From contig VWVT01000002.1 of assembly GCA_008638415.1 (NCBI GenBank), positions 124,001-188,000 on the forward strand: a stretch of 64,000 nt of DNA, in the 5' to 3' direction. This stretch comes from Nocardiopsis sinuspersici. GTDB taxonomy: Bacteria > Actinomycetota > Actinomycetes > Streptosporangiales > Streptosporangiaceae. Both the position numbers and the translations under genes were made by a program. This document shows, one piece after another, positions 32,509 to 41,812 of the stretch (the stretch's first letter is position 1; every line of letters begins with the position of its first letter). The notes beneath the pieces are model-generated. The model was not told the origin of the DNA. It did no database searches and saw only the letters and a program-made list of their open reading frames with translations.

Positions 32509-32766
32509 TCACTCCGCGACCGCGAAACCGCCGTAGTCCTGCGCCAGGGCCGACAGGTGGGGTTCGTCGAACACCGCCGGACCGCCGTGCGGCCCCGTGT
32601 GCACCTCGATCACCCAGTCCACGTCCTCGGCGTCGTCCTCGCCCGCGAGCATGTCGCGGTGCACCAGGCACGGCTCGTAGTTCTGCTCCAGGAGCTGCTC
32701 GGCCAGCTCCTCGGCGTCCTCACGGTCGGGCAGTGTCACCAGGACCGCACCTTGCACGCCCTTCAC
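32509..32766 (-). CDS. Hypothetical small protein upstream of ileS
   Basis: The start GTG 32766 lies seven bases after AAGGGGG and gives 85 residues; an upstream GTG (32805) adds 13 residues. The product begins VKGVQGAVLVTLPDREDAEELAEQLLEQ and ends in EPHLSALAQDYGGFAV, an acidic alpha/beta-type protein. I recall similar uncharacterised proteins in related genomes but no function. It is divergent from the ileS transcript. Confidence 0.65.
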   Translation of the reverse strand: MKGVQGAVLVTLPDREDAEELAEQLLEQNYEPCLVHRDMLAGEDDAEDVDWVIEVHTGPHGGPAVFDEPHLSALAQDYGGFAVAE

Positions 32767-32829
32767 CAGACGGCCCCCTTCCACGAACTGCGCGGCGGGC
32801 CTCACCCGCTGCGTTATCCTGACTCCAGG

Positions 32830-33128
32830 TGTCGATGGGGACGAGTAGTGCTGGCCCCGACCGGACGGACACAGCCTAGGAGGGCTGGTCCGGCCAAGCG
32901 ACCCGGGGGTGGTGGGAGCCCGGGGGCACGACCAGCGCGAAGATCACCCCGGAGCCGCCGGAAGAACGGGCGCCAGCGCGGCGAGCGCCCCAGTAGAACC
33001 GGCACAGCGCAACGAAGAGGGATCCGTGACCTCGCCGTCCTGCGGCGTGGCCGTGGTCCAAGGAGGGTGGTACCGCGGGGCCGTGCGCCTCGTCCCTCCG
33101 TCAGGAACACCCCTGATGGAAAGGTACG
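32830..33128 (+). promoter_or_regulatory. Ile T-box riboswitch upstream of ileS, translational type
   Basis: AGGGTGGTACCGCGG (33064-33078) is the T-box core with UGGU (33068-33071) for pairing to the tRNA acceptor end. An ATC Ile codon sits in GAAGATCACC (33938 minus 1000, that is 32938-32947), a likely specifier loop. CCCTCC (33094-33099) can pair with GGAGGG (33062-33067) as the antisequestrator. The alternative hairpin pairs TCCGTCAGG (33097-33105) with CCTGATGGA (33112-33120), hiding the first bases of the ribosome site GGAAAGG before GTG 33132. No T tract exists, so translation rather than transcription is controlled, as in other actinobacterial ileS leaders. Confidence 0.9.
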
Positions 33129-33131
33129 ACG

Positions 33132-36100
33132 GTGGCCAACGACCCCCGGCCCGAATCCCGCGCGCTGCCCCAGCTGCCCGCGCAGATCGACCTGCCCGCC
33201 ATGGAGCGCGAGATCCTCGGCCGCTGGTCGAAGGAGAACGTCTTCCAGCGCTCGCTCGACCAGACCCGCGGCGGCCCCAACTGGGTCTTCTACGAGGGCC
33301 CGCCCACCGCGAACGGCCAGCCCGGCGTGCACCACGTCGAGGCCCGCGCGTTCAAGGACGTCTTCCCGCGCTTTCGCACCATGCGCGGCTACCACGTGGA
33401 CCGCAAGGCGGGCTGGGACTGCCACGGCCTGCCCGTCGAGGTCGCCGTGGAGAAGGAGTTGGGCCTGTCCGGCAAGAAGGACATCGAGTCCTTCGGCATC
33501 GCCGAGTTCAACGACCGCTGCCGCGAGTCGGTCCTGCGCAACGTGGACGCGTTCACCGCCATGACCGAGCGCATGGGCTACTGGGTGAACATGGACGAGG
33601 CCTACCGCACCATGGACCCGCAGTACGTGGAGTCGGTGTGGTGGGCGCTCAAGCAGATCTGGGACAAGGAGCTGCTGGTCCGCGACTACCGGATCAGCCC
33701 CTACTGCCCGCGCTGCGGCACCACCCTGTCCGACCACGAGCTGGCCCAGGGCTACGAGACCGTCACCGACCCGTCGGTGTACGTGCGCTTCCCGGTGACC
33801 TCCGGCCCGCTGGCCTCGCCCGAGCACCCCACCTCGCTGCTGGTGTGGACGACCACTCCGTGGACGCTGGTGTCCAACACCGCCGTGGCCGTGCACCCCG
33901 AGGTGGAGTACGTGGTGGCCACCGACGGGAACGAGCGCCTGCTCGTGGCCCGTCCGCTCTTCGAGAAGGTGCTCGGCGAGGGCTGGGAGCTCACCGGTGA
34001 GAGCTTCGAGGGCGACGAGATGGAGCGCTGGACCTACCAGCGCCCCTTCGACCTGGTGGCCTTCGACGAGCCCGCCCACTACATCGTGCTCGCCGACTAC
34101 GTCACGGTGGAGGACGGTACCGGCCTGGTCCACCAGTCGCCCGCCTTCGGTGCCGACGACATGCTGGTGTGCCGCGCCTACGGCCTGCCCGTGGTCAACC
34201 CGGTCCGCCCGGACGGCACCTTCGAGGCCGAACTGCCCCTGGTGGGCGGGGTGTTCTTCAAGGAGGCCGACAAGACCCTGGTCCGCGACCTCAAGGACCG
34301 CGGCCTGCTCTTTCGCCACGTGGCCTACGAGCACTCCTACCCGCACTGCTGGCGCTGCCACACCGCGCTGCTGTACTACGCGCTCCCGTCCTGGTACATC
34401 CGCACCACCGCGGTCAAGGACGAGCTCATCAGGCAGAACCAGGCCACCAACTGGGTGCCGGAGAACGTCAAGGAGGGCCGCTTCGGCGAGTGGCTGCGCG
34501 GCAACGTCGACTGGGCGCTGTCCCGCAACCGCTACTGGGGCACCCCCCTGCCGATCTGGGAGTTCCCCGACGGCCGCCAGATCTGCGTGGGCTCCCTGGA
34601 GGAGCTGGGCCGCCTCAGCGGGCGGGACCTGTCCTCCCTGGACCCGCACCGGCCCTACGTCGACGACATCGTCATCCCCGACCCGGACGCCGACCCCTCC
34701 CTGCCCGAGGAGGAGCGGGTGGCCCGCCGCGTCCCCGAGGTCATCGACGCCTGGTTCGACTCCGGATCCATGCCCTTCGCCCAGTGGGGCGCCCCGCAGC
34801 GCCAGGAGGAGACCTTCCGGGCCAACTTCCCGGCGCAGTACATCTCCGAGGCCATCGACCAGACCCGGGGCTGGTTCTACTCGCTGCTGGCGGTGAGCAC
34901 CCTGGTGTTCGGCCGCAACTCCTTCGAGAACGTGGTCGTGCTCGGCCACATCCTCGCCGAGGACGGCCGCAAGATGAGCAAGCACCTGGGCAACGTCATG
35001 GAGCCGATCCCGGTGATGGACCGGCACGGCGCCGACGCGCTGCGCTGGTTCATGCTGGCCAGCGGCTCGCCGTGGACCGCCCGCCGGGTGGGCCACGCCG
35101 CCCTGGAGGAGATCGTCCGCAAGGTGCTGCTGACCTACTACAGCACCGTCTCCTTCCTCACCCTGTACGCGAACGCCGGTGAGGGCTGGGACCACTCCAG
35201 GCTGGCCTCGGCCCCCGAGCCGCAGGACCGGCCGCTGCTGGACCGGTGGCTGCTCTCGGAGCTGAACGAGGTCGTCCGGGACGTCACCGAGGCGATGGAC
35301 TCCTTCGACACCACCACGGCCGGTCGCCGCCTGACCGCCTTCGTGGACGACGTGTCCAACTGGTACGTGCGCCGCTCCCGCCGCCGCTTCTGGGGCGGGG
35401 CCGGCACTCCCGAGGGCGCGGCGGCCTTCGCGACGCTGTTCGAGGCGCTGGAGACCGTCACGCTGCTGATGGCGCCGATCGTGCCGTTCCTGACCGACCA
35501 CGTGTGGTCGGCGCTGCGACGCCCGGACGCACCGGACTCGGTACACCTGGCCCCGTGGCCGAAGGTGCGCGAGGACCTCATCGACCCGGGGCTGTCCGCC
35601 GACATGGCGCTGACCCGCCGCCTGGTGGAGCTGGGCCGCTCGGCCCGGGTGGACTCGGCGGTGCGCACCCGTCAGCCGCTGGCCCGCGCCCTGGTGGGCG
35701 CCTCGGGCTTCGCGGACCTGCCGGAGCAGCTGCGCGGCCAGATCGCGGACGAGCTGAACGTGGCCTCGCTGGACTCGCTGTCCTCGGTGGGCGGCGACCT
35801 GGTGGACTACGTCGTGAAGCCGAACTTCCGCGCACTGGGCAAGCGGTTCGCCAAGCGCACGCCGCTGGTGGCCAAGGCCGTCCAGGCCGCCGACCCGGCC
35901 GCCCTGGTGCGGCAGGTGCGCGACACCGGCTGGGCCCGGGTCCACGTCGAGGACGAGCCGGTGGAGGTCAGCTCCGACGAGCTGCTGGTGACCGAGCAGC
36001 CCCGCGAGGGCTGGACGGTGGCGTCCGAGTCCGGCGAGACCGTCGCCCTGGACCTGGAGCTCACGCCTGAGCTGCGCCGCTCCGGGCTGGCCCGCGAGAT

Positions 36101-36332
36101 GGTCCGGATGCTCCAGGACGCCCGCAAGAGGAGCGGGCTGGACGTGTCGGACCGTATCGAGGTGTGGTGGTCGGCCACGGACGAGGCCACCGAGCTGGCG
36201 CTCGACGAGCACGGCCGGGCGATCGCCGCCGAGGTCCTGGCCGACACGTTCGCGCCCGGCGACCCGGGCGGGGAGCTGTACACCGTCTCCTCCGACGAGT
36301 TCGGTGTGGCGTTCGGGCTCCGCAAGGCCTGA
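33132..36332 (+). CDS. ileS: IleS, isoleucyl-tRNA synthetase
   Basis: The 1066-residue class I synthetase has the HIGH-type motif GPPTANGQPGVHHVE (residues 57-70), the editing domain in the middle, and KMSKH at 614-618. The sequence is of the longer, eukaryote-like IleS class (type 2), which is typical of actinobacteria and less sensitive to mupirocin in characterised members. It charges tRNA-Ile. GTG 33132 follows GGAAAGG and is masked by the T-box. A perfect hairpin terminator follows. Confidence 0.97.
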   Translation: MANDPRPESRALPQLPAQIDLPAMEREILGRWSKENVFQRSLDQTRGGPNWVFYEGPPTANGQPGVHHVEARAFKDVFPRFRTMRGYHVDRKAGWDCHGLPVEVAVEKELGLSGKKDIESFGIAEFNDRCRESVLRNVDAFTAMTERMGYWVNMDEAYRTMDPQYVESVWWALKQIWDKELLVRDYRISPYCPRCGTTLSDHELAQGYETVTDPSVYVRFPVTSGPLASPEHPTSLLVWTTTPWTLVSNTAVAVHPEVEYVVATDGNERLLVARPLFEKVLGEGWELTGESFEGDEMERWTYQRPFDLVAFDEPAHYIVLADYVTVEDGTGLVHQSPAFGADDMLVCRAYGLPVVNPVRPDGTFEAELPLVGGVFFKEADKTLVRDLKDRGLLFRHVAYEHSYPHCWRCHTALLYYALPSWYIRTTAVKDELIRQNQATNWVPENVKEGRFGEWLRGNVDWALSRNRYWGTPLPIWEFPDGRQICVGSLEELGRLSGRDLSSLDPHRPYVDDIVIPDPDADPSLPEEERVARRVPEVIDAWFDSGSMPFAQWGAPQRQEETFRANFPAQYISEAIDQTRGWFYSLLAVSTLVFGRNSFENVVVLGHILAEDGRKMSKHLGNVMEPIPVMDRHGADALRWFMLASGSPWTARRVGHAALEEIVRKVLLTYYSTVSFLTLYANAGEGWDHSRLASAPEPQDRPLLDRWLLSELNEVVRDVTEAMDSFDTTTAGRRLTAFVDDVSNWYVRRSRRRFWGGAGTPEGAAAFATLFEALETVTLLMAPIVPFLTDHVWSALRRPDAPDSVHLAPWPKVREDLIDPGLSADMALTRRLVELGRSARVDSAVRTRQPLARALVGASGFADLPEQLRGQIADELNVASLDSLSSVGGDLVDYVVKPNFRALGKRFAKRTPLVAKAVQAADPAALVRQVRDTGWARVHVEDEPVEVSSDELLVTEQPREGWTVASESGETVALDLELTPELRRSGLAREMVRMLQDARKRSGLDVSDRIEVWWSATDEATELALDEHGRAIAAEVLADTFAPGDPGGELYTVSSDEFGVAFGLRKA

Positions 36333-36349
36333 CCGGGGCCGTCAACGCG

Positions 36350-36383
36350 GACGGGCGCCGCTCCTGCCGGAGCGGCGCCCGTC
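36350..36383. terminator. Bidirectional terminator, 15-bp perfect stem
   Basis: Bases 36350-36364 and 36369-36383 are exact reverse complements with a TGCC loop. It separates ileS from the convergent gene at 36397-37692. Confidence 0.75.
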
Positions 36384-36396
36384 TTCGTGTGCGGGT

Positions 36397-37692
36397 TCAG
36401 CGGCCGTCGTCGGAGCCGCTGCCCGGGTCACCCTCCGAGGCGGCGGCGTGGACCACGGCGGAGTCGTCCTCCCCGTCCTCCCCGAGGTCCTCGGAGTCCT
36501 CGGGGGCTTCGGAGCCCTCGTCCTCCTCGGCCGTCCCGTCCGAGGGGCCCACGGGAACGCGGTAGCTGAAGGGCTCCGAGGGCTCGGAGTCCTCGTCGGC
36601 CACCGCTCCGGGCCCCTCCCCGCCGTCCTCGTCCGCCTCGGTGCCGTCCTCCCCCTCGAAGACGTCCTCCTCGGGCTCCCCCTCGGGGGAACGGCCGGGA
36701 ATGCTGTAGGAGAAGGAGGAGGCGCCCGGGGAGTCGGCGGCCGTGTCAGCCGCCTCCTCCTCTTCCTCTGTCCGGTCCTCTCCCTCTGTCCGGTCCTCGG
36801 CGCCGTCGGCGGAGGCCTCCTCCTCGGGCTCCTCCGACCAGTCCCCGGAACCGCCGGCGGAGAGGCCCTCGGCGGCGTCCGCCTCGACCTCTTCCCCCGT
36901 CCCCCAGTCCTCTTCCTCCGACCAGTCCCCGGTGCCTCCAGCGGAGGCCTCCTCGAAGACGTCCTCCTCGGGCTCCTCCGACCAGTCCCCGGAACCGCCG
37001 GCGGAGGCCTCCTCGAAGACGTCCTCCTCGGGCTCCCCCTCGGAGGGACGGCCGGGAATGCTGTAGGAGAAGGGGGAGGCGTCCGGGGTGTGCTCACCGG
37101 ACTCGTCCCCGGCCCCGGGCTTGGGACCGGGATCCGGTTCGGGGGCCGTGTCGGCCACCCGCTCCTCGGATGCCTGGGCGGGGATCCGCCAGCCGCCCTC
37201 GGCGGGGGTCTCCCGGCGGAGGGGCTCCTCCTCGACCGGAGCGGGGCCGGCGGCCACCGTGTCCGGTTCCGGCCAGTCGTGGGCCGTGGGAGTCTGCCAG
37301 CGGGGAACGTCGTACTCCGGCTCCTCGTGGCCGGAGTCGTCCGACGCCGGAGCCGGCCAGGAGTGCCGCTCCTGGAGAGGGAGTTCCCGCACCGGTCCGG
37401 AGACCGGCGCGGGTACGCGCCCGGAGTGCTCCGGTTCCACGTGTGTGCCCTGTGCCGCCGCGTAGGCGGGCTCGGTGTGGACGGACGCCTTCCCCAAACC
37501 GTCCGTCCCGAAGCGATCCGGGTCGTCCCCGCCGGACCTTCCCTGGACGAGCGCCCCCAGCAGCAGGAGGACGCTGATGCCTGCCAGTCCCAGTGCGACG
37601 TACACCAGGACGGTTTCGGCGAGAACCAGGGCAGCCGCGATGACGGCGATGGCCGCCAGCACCGCCACGGTTGCGAGGATGCTAAGGATCAC
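36397..37692 (-). CDS. Membrane protein with long acidic repeat-containing tail
   Basis: The 431-residue protein begins with two membrane helices (about 2-24 and 28-49) and continues as a very acidic, disordered tail. Near-identical units GDWSEEPEEDVFEEASAGG (about 235-253, with a variant to 260 and again at 283) and the motif FSYSIPGR (208-215 and 327-334, with FSYRVPVG at 375-382) repeat. The acidic stretches are rich in Glu, Asp, Ser, Pro and Gly. It lies between ileS and divIVA, close to the division genes. The function is unknown; the tail may tether partners at the membrane. Confidence 0.75.
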   Translation of the reverse strand: MILSILATVAVLAAIAVIAAALVLAETVLVYVALGLAGISVLLLLGALVQGRSGGDDPDRFGTDGLGKASVHTEPAYAAAQGTHVEPEHSGRVPAPVSGPVRELPLQERHSWPAPASDDSGHEEPEYDVPRWQTPTAHDWPEPDTVAAGPAPVEEEPLRRETPAEGGWRIPAQASEERVADTAPEPDPGPKPGAGDESGEHTPDASPFSYSIPGRPSEGEPEEDVFEEASAGGSGDWSEEPEEDVFEEASAGGTGDWSEEEDWGTGEEVEADAAEGLSAGGSGDWSEEPEEEASADGAEDRTEGEDRTEEEEEAADTAADSPGASSFSYSIPGRSPEGEPEEDVFEGEDGTEADEDGGEGPGAVADEDSEPSEPFSYRVPVGPSDGTAEEDEGSEAPEDSEDLGEDGEDDSAVVHAAASEGDPGSGSDDGR

Positions 37693-37762
37693 GGATCGAC
37701 CAGGGCCTTTACACGTGTTGTGCCGGAGTCTTCAGTTGTTCGGAGCAGATGCCGCCTGATCG

Positions 37763-38635
37763 TCAGCGACGCTCGTGCGGAGCCTCGCCCGGGTGGAACC
37801 CACCGTGCTGGGCGGGCTCGGGCTGCCCGAACGGGTTGCCCGCTGCGGGGCCGTGCTGCTGGAGGGCGGGCGCGCCGCCGGTCTGCGGAGCCATCGTCTG
37901 GAAGCCGCCCGTGGTGTTCGGGTTGGGCTCCGCGGGCTTGTTCTCCTCGTTGAGCTCGCGCAGCTGGCGCTCGAAGTAGTCCTTCAGGCGGCTGCGGTAC
38001 TCGCGCTCGAAGCCCTTGAGGACGTTGACCTTGTGCTCCAGCTCCTCGCGCTGCTGCACGAGGCTGCCCATGACCTGGCGGTGGCGCTCCTGGGCGTCCC
38101 GGTCCAGGTTCTCCGAGCGGGCGCGGGCCTCACCGATGATCTGGTCGGCCTGCTGGCGGGCCTTGCCGAGGATGTCCTCGGACTCGTGGCGGGCCCGGCC
38201 GAGGGTCTCGTCGGCCTCGCGGCGCGCGTCGGAGATCGCCTGGTCGGCGGTCTGCTGGGCGAGGGCCAGGACGCGGGCGGCCGTGTCCATGTTCTCCTCG
38301 CCGCCCATGGCCAGGTTCGCGCCGGTCATCGGCATCTGCTGCTGGGCCTGGGGCTGCGGCTCGACGGCCTGGGGTGCCTGGACCGGCTCCGGGCGCATCT
38401 GCTCGTGCTGCTGCTCCGGGGCCTGCTCCTGGAAGTCCTGCATACCGGCGTTGGGTACCTTGCCCCGCAGGCACTCGGCCAGCTTGCCGCGCAGTTCCTC
38501 GTTCTCCTGGATCAGGCGGTCGAGTTCGGACTCGACCTCGTCGAGGAAGGCGTCGACCTCTTCCTCGTCGTATCCCGGTCGAAGCCGGGTCGTACTGAAC
38601 TGCTTGTTCCGCACATCGGCGGGTGTTAGCGGCAT
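37763..38635 (-). CDS. divIVA: DivIVA / Wag31 polar growth protein
   Basis: The 290-residue product has the DivIVA N-terminus (MPLTPADVRNKQFSTTRLRPGYDEEEVDAFLDEVESELDRL), then a Pro/Gln-rich stretch (about 72-105) and a long coiled coil (VLALAQQTADQAISDARREADETLGRARHESEDILGKARQQADQIIGEARARSE to about 232). The Gln/Pro insert is typical of actinomycete homologs. DivIVA marks curved membrane and organises tip growth. It is downstream of yggT and sepF, and has its own candidate promoter. Confidence 0.95.
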   Translation of the reverse strand: MPLTPADVRNKQFSTTRLRPGYDEEEVDAFLDEVESELDRLIQENEELRGKLAECLRGKVPNAGMQDFQEQAPEQQHEQMRPEPVQAPQAVEPQPQAQQQMPMTGANLAMGGEENMDTAARVLALAQQTADQAISDARREADETLGRARHESEDILGKARQQADQIIGEARARSENLDRDAQERHRQVMGSLVQQREELEHKVNVLKGFEREYRSRLKDYFERQLRELNEENKPAEPNPNTTGGFQTMAPQTGGAPALQQHGPAAGNPFGQPEPAQHGGFHPGEAPHERR

Positions 38636-38673
38636 CTTCGTCTCCTTGGCGCGCTTGGAGTCTGTCCGTAGGG

Positions 38674-38701
38674 ACGCTACCCGATCGTGACCTTACGGCA
38701 A
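38674..38701 (-). promoter_or_regulatory. Candidate promoter of divIVA
   Basis: On the minus strand TTGCCG (38701-38696), a 16-base spacer and TAGCGT (38679-38674) precede ATG 38635 by about 40 bases, with the ribosome site AAGGAGA after. The spacing and match are good for a housekeeping promoter. Confidence 0.55.
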
Positions 38702-38765
38702 TCCGGATCATGACCAAGACCACATAGCGGAATCCGGGGCGGACCTTCCGCCCTCCGCCTCTTCC

Positions 38766-39056
38766 CTACCGGGCAAAAGGGGTGAGCAGGGCAATCAAGA
38801 TGTACACACCGATGAAGAGGACCAAGACGCTCAGGTCGAGGGAGATGCTCCCCAGGCGTACGGGCTTGATGAACCTACGCAGGAACCTCAGTGGCGGGTC
38901 GGTGATCGTGTACACGATCTCGGCGATCACGAGCACGAACCCCGTGGGGCGCCACGTTCTGGAGAAGGACTGCACCATCTCCAGGATCACCCTCGCCAAC
39001 AGCACGAAAATGAAGAGCTGCAGGAGGAAGATCAGCACGGACAGGACGATACTCAC
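38766..39056 (-). CDS. YggT-family membrane protein
   Basis: From GTG 39056 the product has 96 residues with two or three helices (SIVLSVLIFLLQLFIFVLLARVILEMV and LSVLVLFIGVYILIALLTPF) and the YggT motif FLRRFIKPVRLG between them. GAGGA lies eight bases upstream of that GTG; the earlier TTG at 39074 does not fit. YggT proteins are found beside division genes, here between sepF and divIVA, and are thought to help cell-envelope or ion homeostasis. Confidence 0.85.
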   Translation of the reverse strand: MSIVLSVLIFLLQLFIFVLLARVILEMVQSFSRTWRPTGFVLVIAEIVYTITDPPLRFLRRFIKPVRLGSISLDLSVLVLFIGVYILIALLTPFAR

Positions 39057-39095
39057 GGTCGTTCCTCGACCCAATCTCTGGACAAAAGTGATGTT

Positions 39096-39623
39096 CTAGC
39101 TCTGATTGAAGAACCCTCGCTCGGCGATCCGCGCCTTGTCCTCGGCGGTCACCTCGACGTTGGCCGGGGACAGCAGGAACACCTTGTTGGTGACGCGTTC
39201 GATACTGCCATGCAAACCGAAGATCAGGCCAGCCGCGAAGTCGACCAGACGCTTGGCGTCGCTGTCGACCATCTCGGTCAGGTTCATGATCACCGGCGTG
39301 CCCTCCCGGAAGTGCTCTCCGATGGTACGCGCCTCGTTGTAGGTGCGGGGGTGGAGCGTGGTGATTCGCGCGAGGTCGGCGGTGGAAGCGGTCGCGGTCG
39401 AGCCACCGCGTCGTTCACCTGTACCCAGGTATCCGCCGGTGTCCATCACTGCGTCGCCTCGTGCTTCCTCGCCGGGTGGGCTGTCAGCGTCGCGGGCGCG
39501 CTGCTCGTCCACTCCCTCGTCGAAATCGTCGAACTCATCATATTCGTCCGCATAGCGGTGGTCGTAACGGTCGTCCTCCACGAGGCCGAGGTAGACCGCC
39601 ATCTTGCGCATCGCGCCGGCCAT
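39096..39623 (-). CDS. sepF: SepF, Z-ring anchor
   Basis: From ATG 39623 (GGAGG eight bases upstream) the product has 175 residues. The start [18 protein letters not shown] is the membrane-binding helix of SepF; an acidic linker ([12 protein letters not shown]) follows; the C-terminal domain ([63 protein letters not shown]) is the FtsZ-binding core. It anchors FtsZ at the membrane in bacteria lacking FtsA, as in actinobacteria. Gene order sepF-yggT-divIVA is normal. Confidence 0.95.
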   Translation of the reverse strand: MAGAMRKMAVYLGLVEDDRYDHRYADEYDEFDDFDEGVDEQRARDADSPPGEEARGDAVMDTGGYLGTGERRGGSTATASTADLARITTLHPRTYNEARTIGEHFREGTPVIMNLTEMVDSDAKRLVDFAAGLIFGLHGSIERVTNKVFLLSPANVEVTAEDKARIAERGFFNQS

Positions 39624-39749
39624 CTCATGCCCTCCGTCGTCCCCGCGGCCTTCACCGCGCCGACTCCTCCGTACTGACCCGTCCAGCCCCGTGTTCTGGG
39701 GGTGGGCGCCCATTGGGGCGAATTCCACAGACGGGCTCCAAGGTCTATG

Positions 39750-39767
39750 TGGGGACATTACCCCACG
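39750..39767. promoter_or_regulatory. GTGGGG-N6-CCCCAC palindrome between yggS and sepF
   Basis: A perfect inverted repeat surrounds TAATGT on the minus strand, which itself looks like a -10 box. The site overlaps the yggS stop codon. It may be the sepF promoter with an operator. GTGGGG is also the half-site of the MraZ boxes before mraZ. Confidence 0.4.
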
Positions 39768-40486
39768 ATCGGTTCCCGGTTGCCGAGCAACGCCGTACCG
39801 AGCCGCAGGTGTGTCGCGCCTCGCTCGACCGCCGCTTCGAGGTCCGCGCTCATACCCGCGGAGATCACCGTCGCCAGAGGGTGGCGATCGCGGATCCGGT
39901 CGGCGACCGTGCGAAGCCGTGCGAACGCGGCTCCGGGGTCGCCCCCGCGGGGAGCGACCGCCATCACACCGCCGAGGGTGAGCGCCTCGTGCTCGTCGAT
40001 CCGCGCGGCGATTTCGAGGGCGTCATTGGGATCGACGCCACCGCGCGGCCCGATCACCCCGGCCCGCGAGTCCTCGTCGAGGTTGACCTGGACCAGGCAG
40101 GTGAGGCGGCGGTCGGCCGCGGCGGCGCGGTCGCCCAGGACGCGGGCCAGTCTGGCGCGGTCGACCGAGTGCACGACGTCGGCGTAGGAGGCCACCGACC
40201 GGGCCTTGTTGGTCTGCAACTGGCCGACGAAGTGCCAGGTCAGACCGAGGTCGGCGGTCTCGGCGGCCTTGGGGGCCGCCTCCTGGTCGCGGTTCTCCCC
40301 CACGTCGGTGACTCCGAGGGAGGCGAGGATCCGTACGTCGGAGGCCGGATAGGTCTTGGTGACGGCGACCAGCGACACCTCCTCGGGGCTTCGTCCGGCC
40401 GCGGCGCAGGCCGCCTCGATCCTGCCCCGTACGGCGGCGAGGTTGGCGCGGACCCGCTCGACGCGAGCGGGGTCGGCGTGTGTCAC
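39758..40486 (-). CDS. YggS-family pyridoxal-phosphate protein (PLPBP)
   Basis: The 242-residue protein is a one-domain PLP barrel: [15 protein letters not shown] (Lys that binds PLP), [28 protein letters not shown], and [36 protein letters not shown]. It keeps PLP homeostasis. It is one of the genes between sepF and ftsZ in most actinobacteria. Confidence 0.93.
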   Translation of the reverse strand: MTHADPARVERVRANLAAVRGRIEAACAAAGRSPEEVSLVAVTKTYPASDVRILASLGVTDVGENRDQEAAPKAAETADLGLTWHFVGQLQTNKARSVASYADVVHSVDRARLARVLGDRAAAADRRLTCLVQVNLDEDSRAGVIGPRGGVDPNDALEIAARIDEHEALTLGGVMAVAPRGGDPGAAFARLRTVADRIRDRHPLATVISAGMSADLEAAVERGATHLRLGTALLGNREPIVG

Positions 40487-40722
40487 GGTCTTCCTTCCCT
40501 GGGACGGATCCCACTGCTGTTACTTCCCGCACTCTCGTGCGTACTACACGGTCCCGGTGGCCGCCACCCCGGTCGGCGGGGACGGGGCGCGTCCACCACC
40601 CCTCCCGCCGGGAAAGCGGTGGGGCCTACGGGGCGGCTGGTCACCGGGAAGCAGGAAGTACCTGTGTGACCCCGGTGGCCCCTGTGATCTCTGGAACACA
40701 TCCTGGCGGCCCGGTACGACAG

Positions 40723-41442
40723 TCAGGTCCGCCAGAGGAAGGACGCGAACCTTCCGGTCGGCGCGTTCCGGCGGTGGGAGAACAGCTCGGGGCTCTCCAG
40801 GGTGCAGCGACCGTCGGCGCGGATGTCGGTGACGCCCGCACGGCGCAGTTGGGCGGTGACGGCGGCGCGCATGTCCACTCCGGCGGTGCCCCTCCTGGTG
40901 GTGCAGGCCGCCTCGGGGGTGTCGCGGGCGGTCTCGTCCCGTACCCGCGGCGGTACCTCGTAGCACCCGCCGCAGATGGACGGGCCGAGGAAGACGGTGA
41001 TCCGGTCGGCGCGGGCGCCCTGGCCGGCCATGGCCTCGACCAGGTTGGCGGCCACCCCGTGGGCGGTGCCGAGGCGTCCGGAGTGGGCGGCGCCCAGCAC
41101 GCCCGCCTCGGCGTCGGCGGCCAGGACGGGCAGGCAGTCGGCGGCCAGCGAGGCCAGGACCAGGTCCGGACGGGTGGTGACCACACCGTCGCAGGTGCCC
41201 ACACCGCCGGGTTCGGTCGCCACGAGGACGTCGGCGCTGTGCACCTGGTTCATCCACACGATCCGGCCGGTGTCCAGTCCCAGGTCCCGGGCGGCGGTCT
41301 CGCGGTTGGCGAGTACCGTCCCGCGGTCGTCGCCCGAACCCAGTCCCAGGTTGAGCGAGTCGTAGGGCGGGGCGCTCACCCCGCCGTGCCGCTCGGTGAC
41401 GGAGGCGCGTACCCCGTGCCCAAGGTCGATGACGTTGCCCAT
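40723..41442 (-). CDS. pgeF: PgeF/YlmD-type peptidoglycan editing factor (laccase domain)
   Basis: From ATG 41442 the product has 239 residues; an open frame continues upstream to 41625 but has no conserved sequence. It carries the Zn/Cu oxidoreductase-like fold: MNQVHSADVLVA, LASLAADCLPVLAADAEAGVLGAAHSGRLGTAHGVAANLVEAM, and GPSICGGCYEVPPRV. In E. coli this family removes L-Ser-containing muropeptides. It follows ftsZ as in related species. The 236-base gap to yggS holds no gene that I can support. Confidence 0.9.
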   Translation of the reverse strand: MGNVIDLGHGVRASVTERHGGVSAPPYDSLNLGLGSGDDRGTVLANRETAARDLGLDTGRIVWMNQVHSADVLVATEPGGVGTCDGVVTTRPDLVLASLAADCLPVLAADAEAGVLGAAHSGRLGTAHGVAANLVEAMAGQGARADRITVFLGPSICGGCYEVPPRVRDETARDTPEAACTTRRGTAGVDMRAAVTAQLRRAGVTDIRADGRCTLESPELFSHRRNAPTGRFASFLWRT

Positions 41443-41784
41443 CCGTTCGCGTCCTCCCGCTCCTCGGGAGGGGACCGGTGCGCACCGCGGACCATGGATC
41501 CGGCGCGGGCACCGGCGTCCCGGTCGGGCCCGGGCGAAGGGTTTTTCCGAGGAAAGAAGAAAGGTGGCCGTTACCGGCCTGGCCGTTACCGACCCCGCCG
41601 TCCCCCCGGTCCAGGACCCTACCACCGCCGTTTCGGGCTCACGGGGCCCGGCCGTCCCGGTGGTGGGCCTCCGGCGGCGCCGGCGGAGGCGGTCGCGCCG
41701 AGGTACCGGGCGGCGTCCCCACCACCGAGGGCCCGGCCGCGCGCCGCCTCCTTCGAGGAGGAACCGCGCACGGCCGCCCCCGGT

Positions 41785-41804
41785 CCCGGGACGAAGGTCC
41801 CGGG
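41785..41804 (-). terminator. Hairpin after ftsZ
   Basis: CCCGGGAC and GTCCCGGG arms with a four-base loop lie nine bases past the ftsZ stop. The stem is strong but no U tract follows. The gap 41443-41812 has no gene that I can support. Confidence 0.5.
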
Positions 41805-41812
41805 TGGGGCGG

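Noticed and set aside
32814..36212. A 1132-codon minus-strand frame antisense to ileS
   Set aside because: Composition is low-complexity (Val, Gly, His, Arg) and it mirrors the ileS codon pattern. ileS itself has complete HIGH and KMSKH motifs.
36350..36383. Attenuator for the acidic membrane protein gene
   Set aside because: It lies past the stop codons of both flanking genes.
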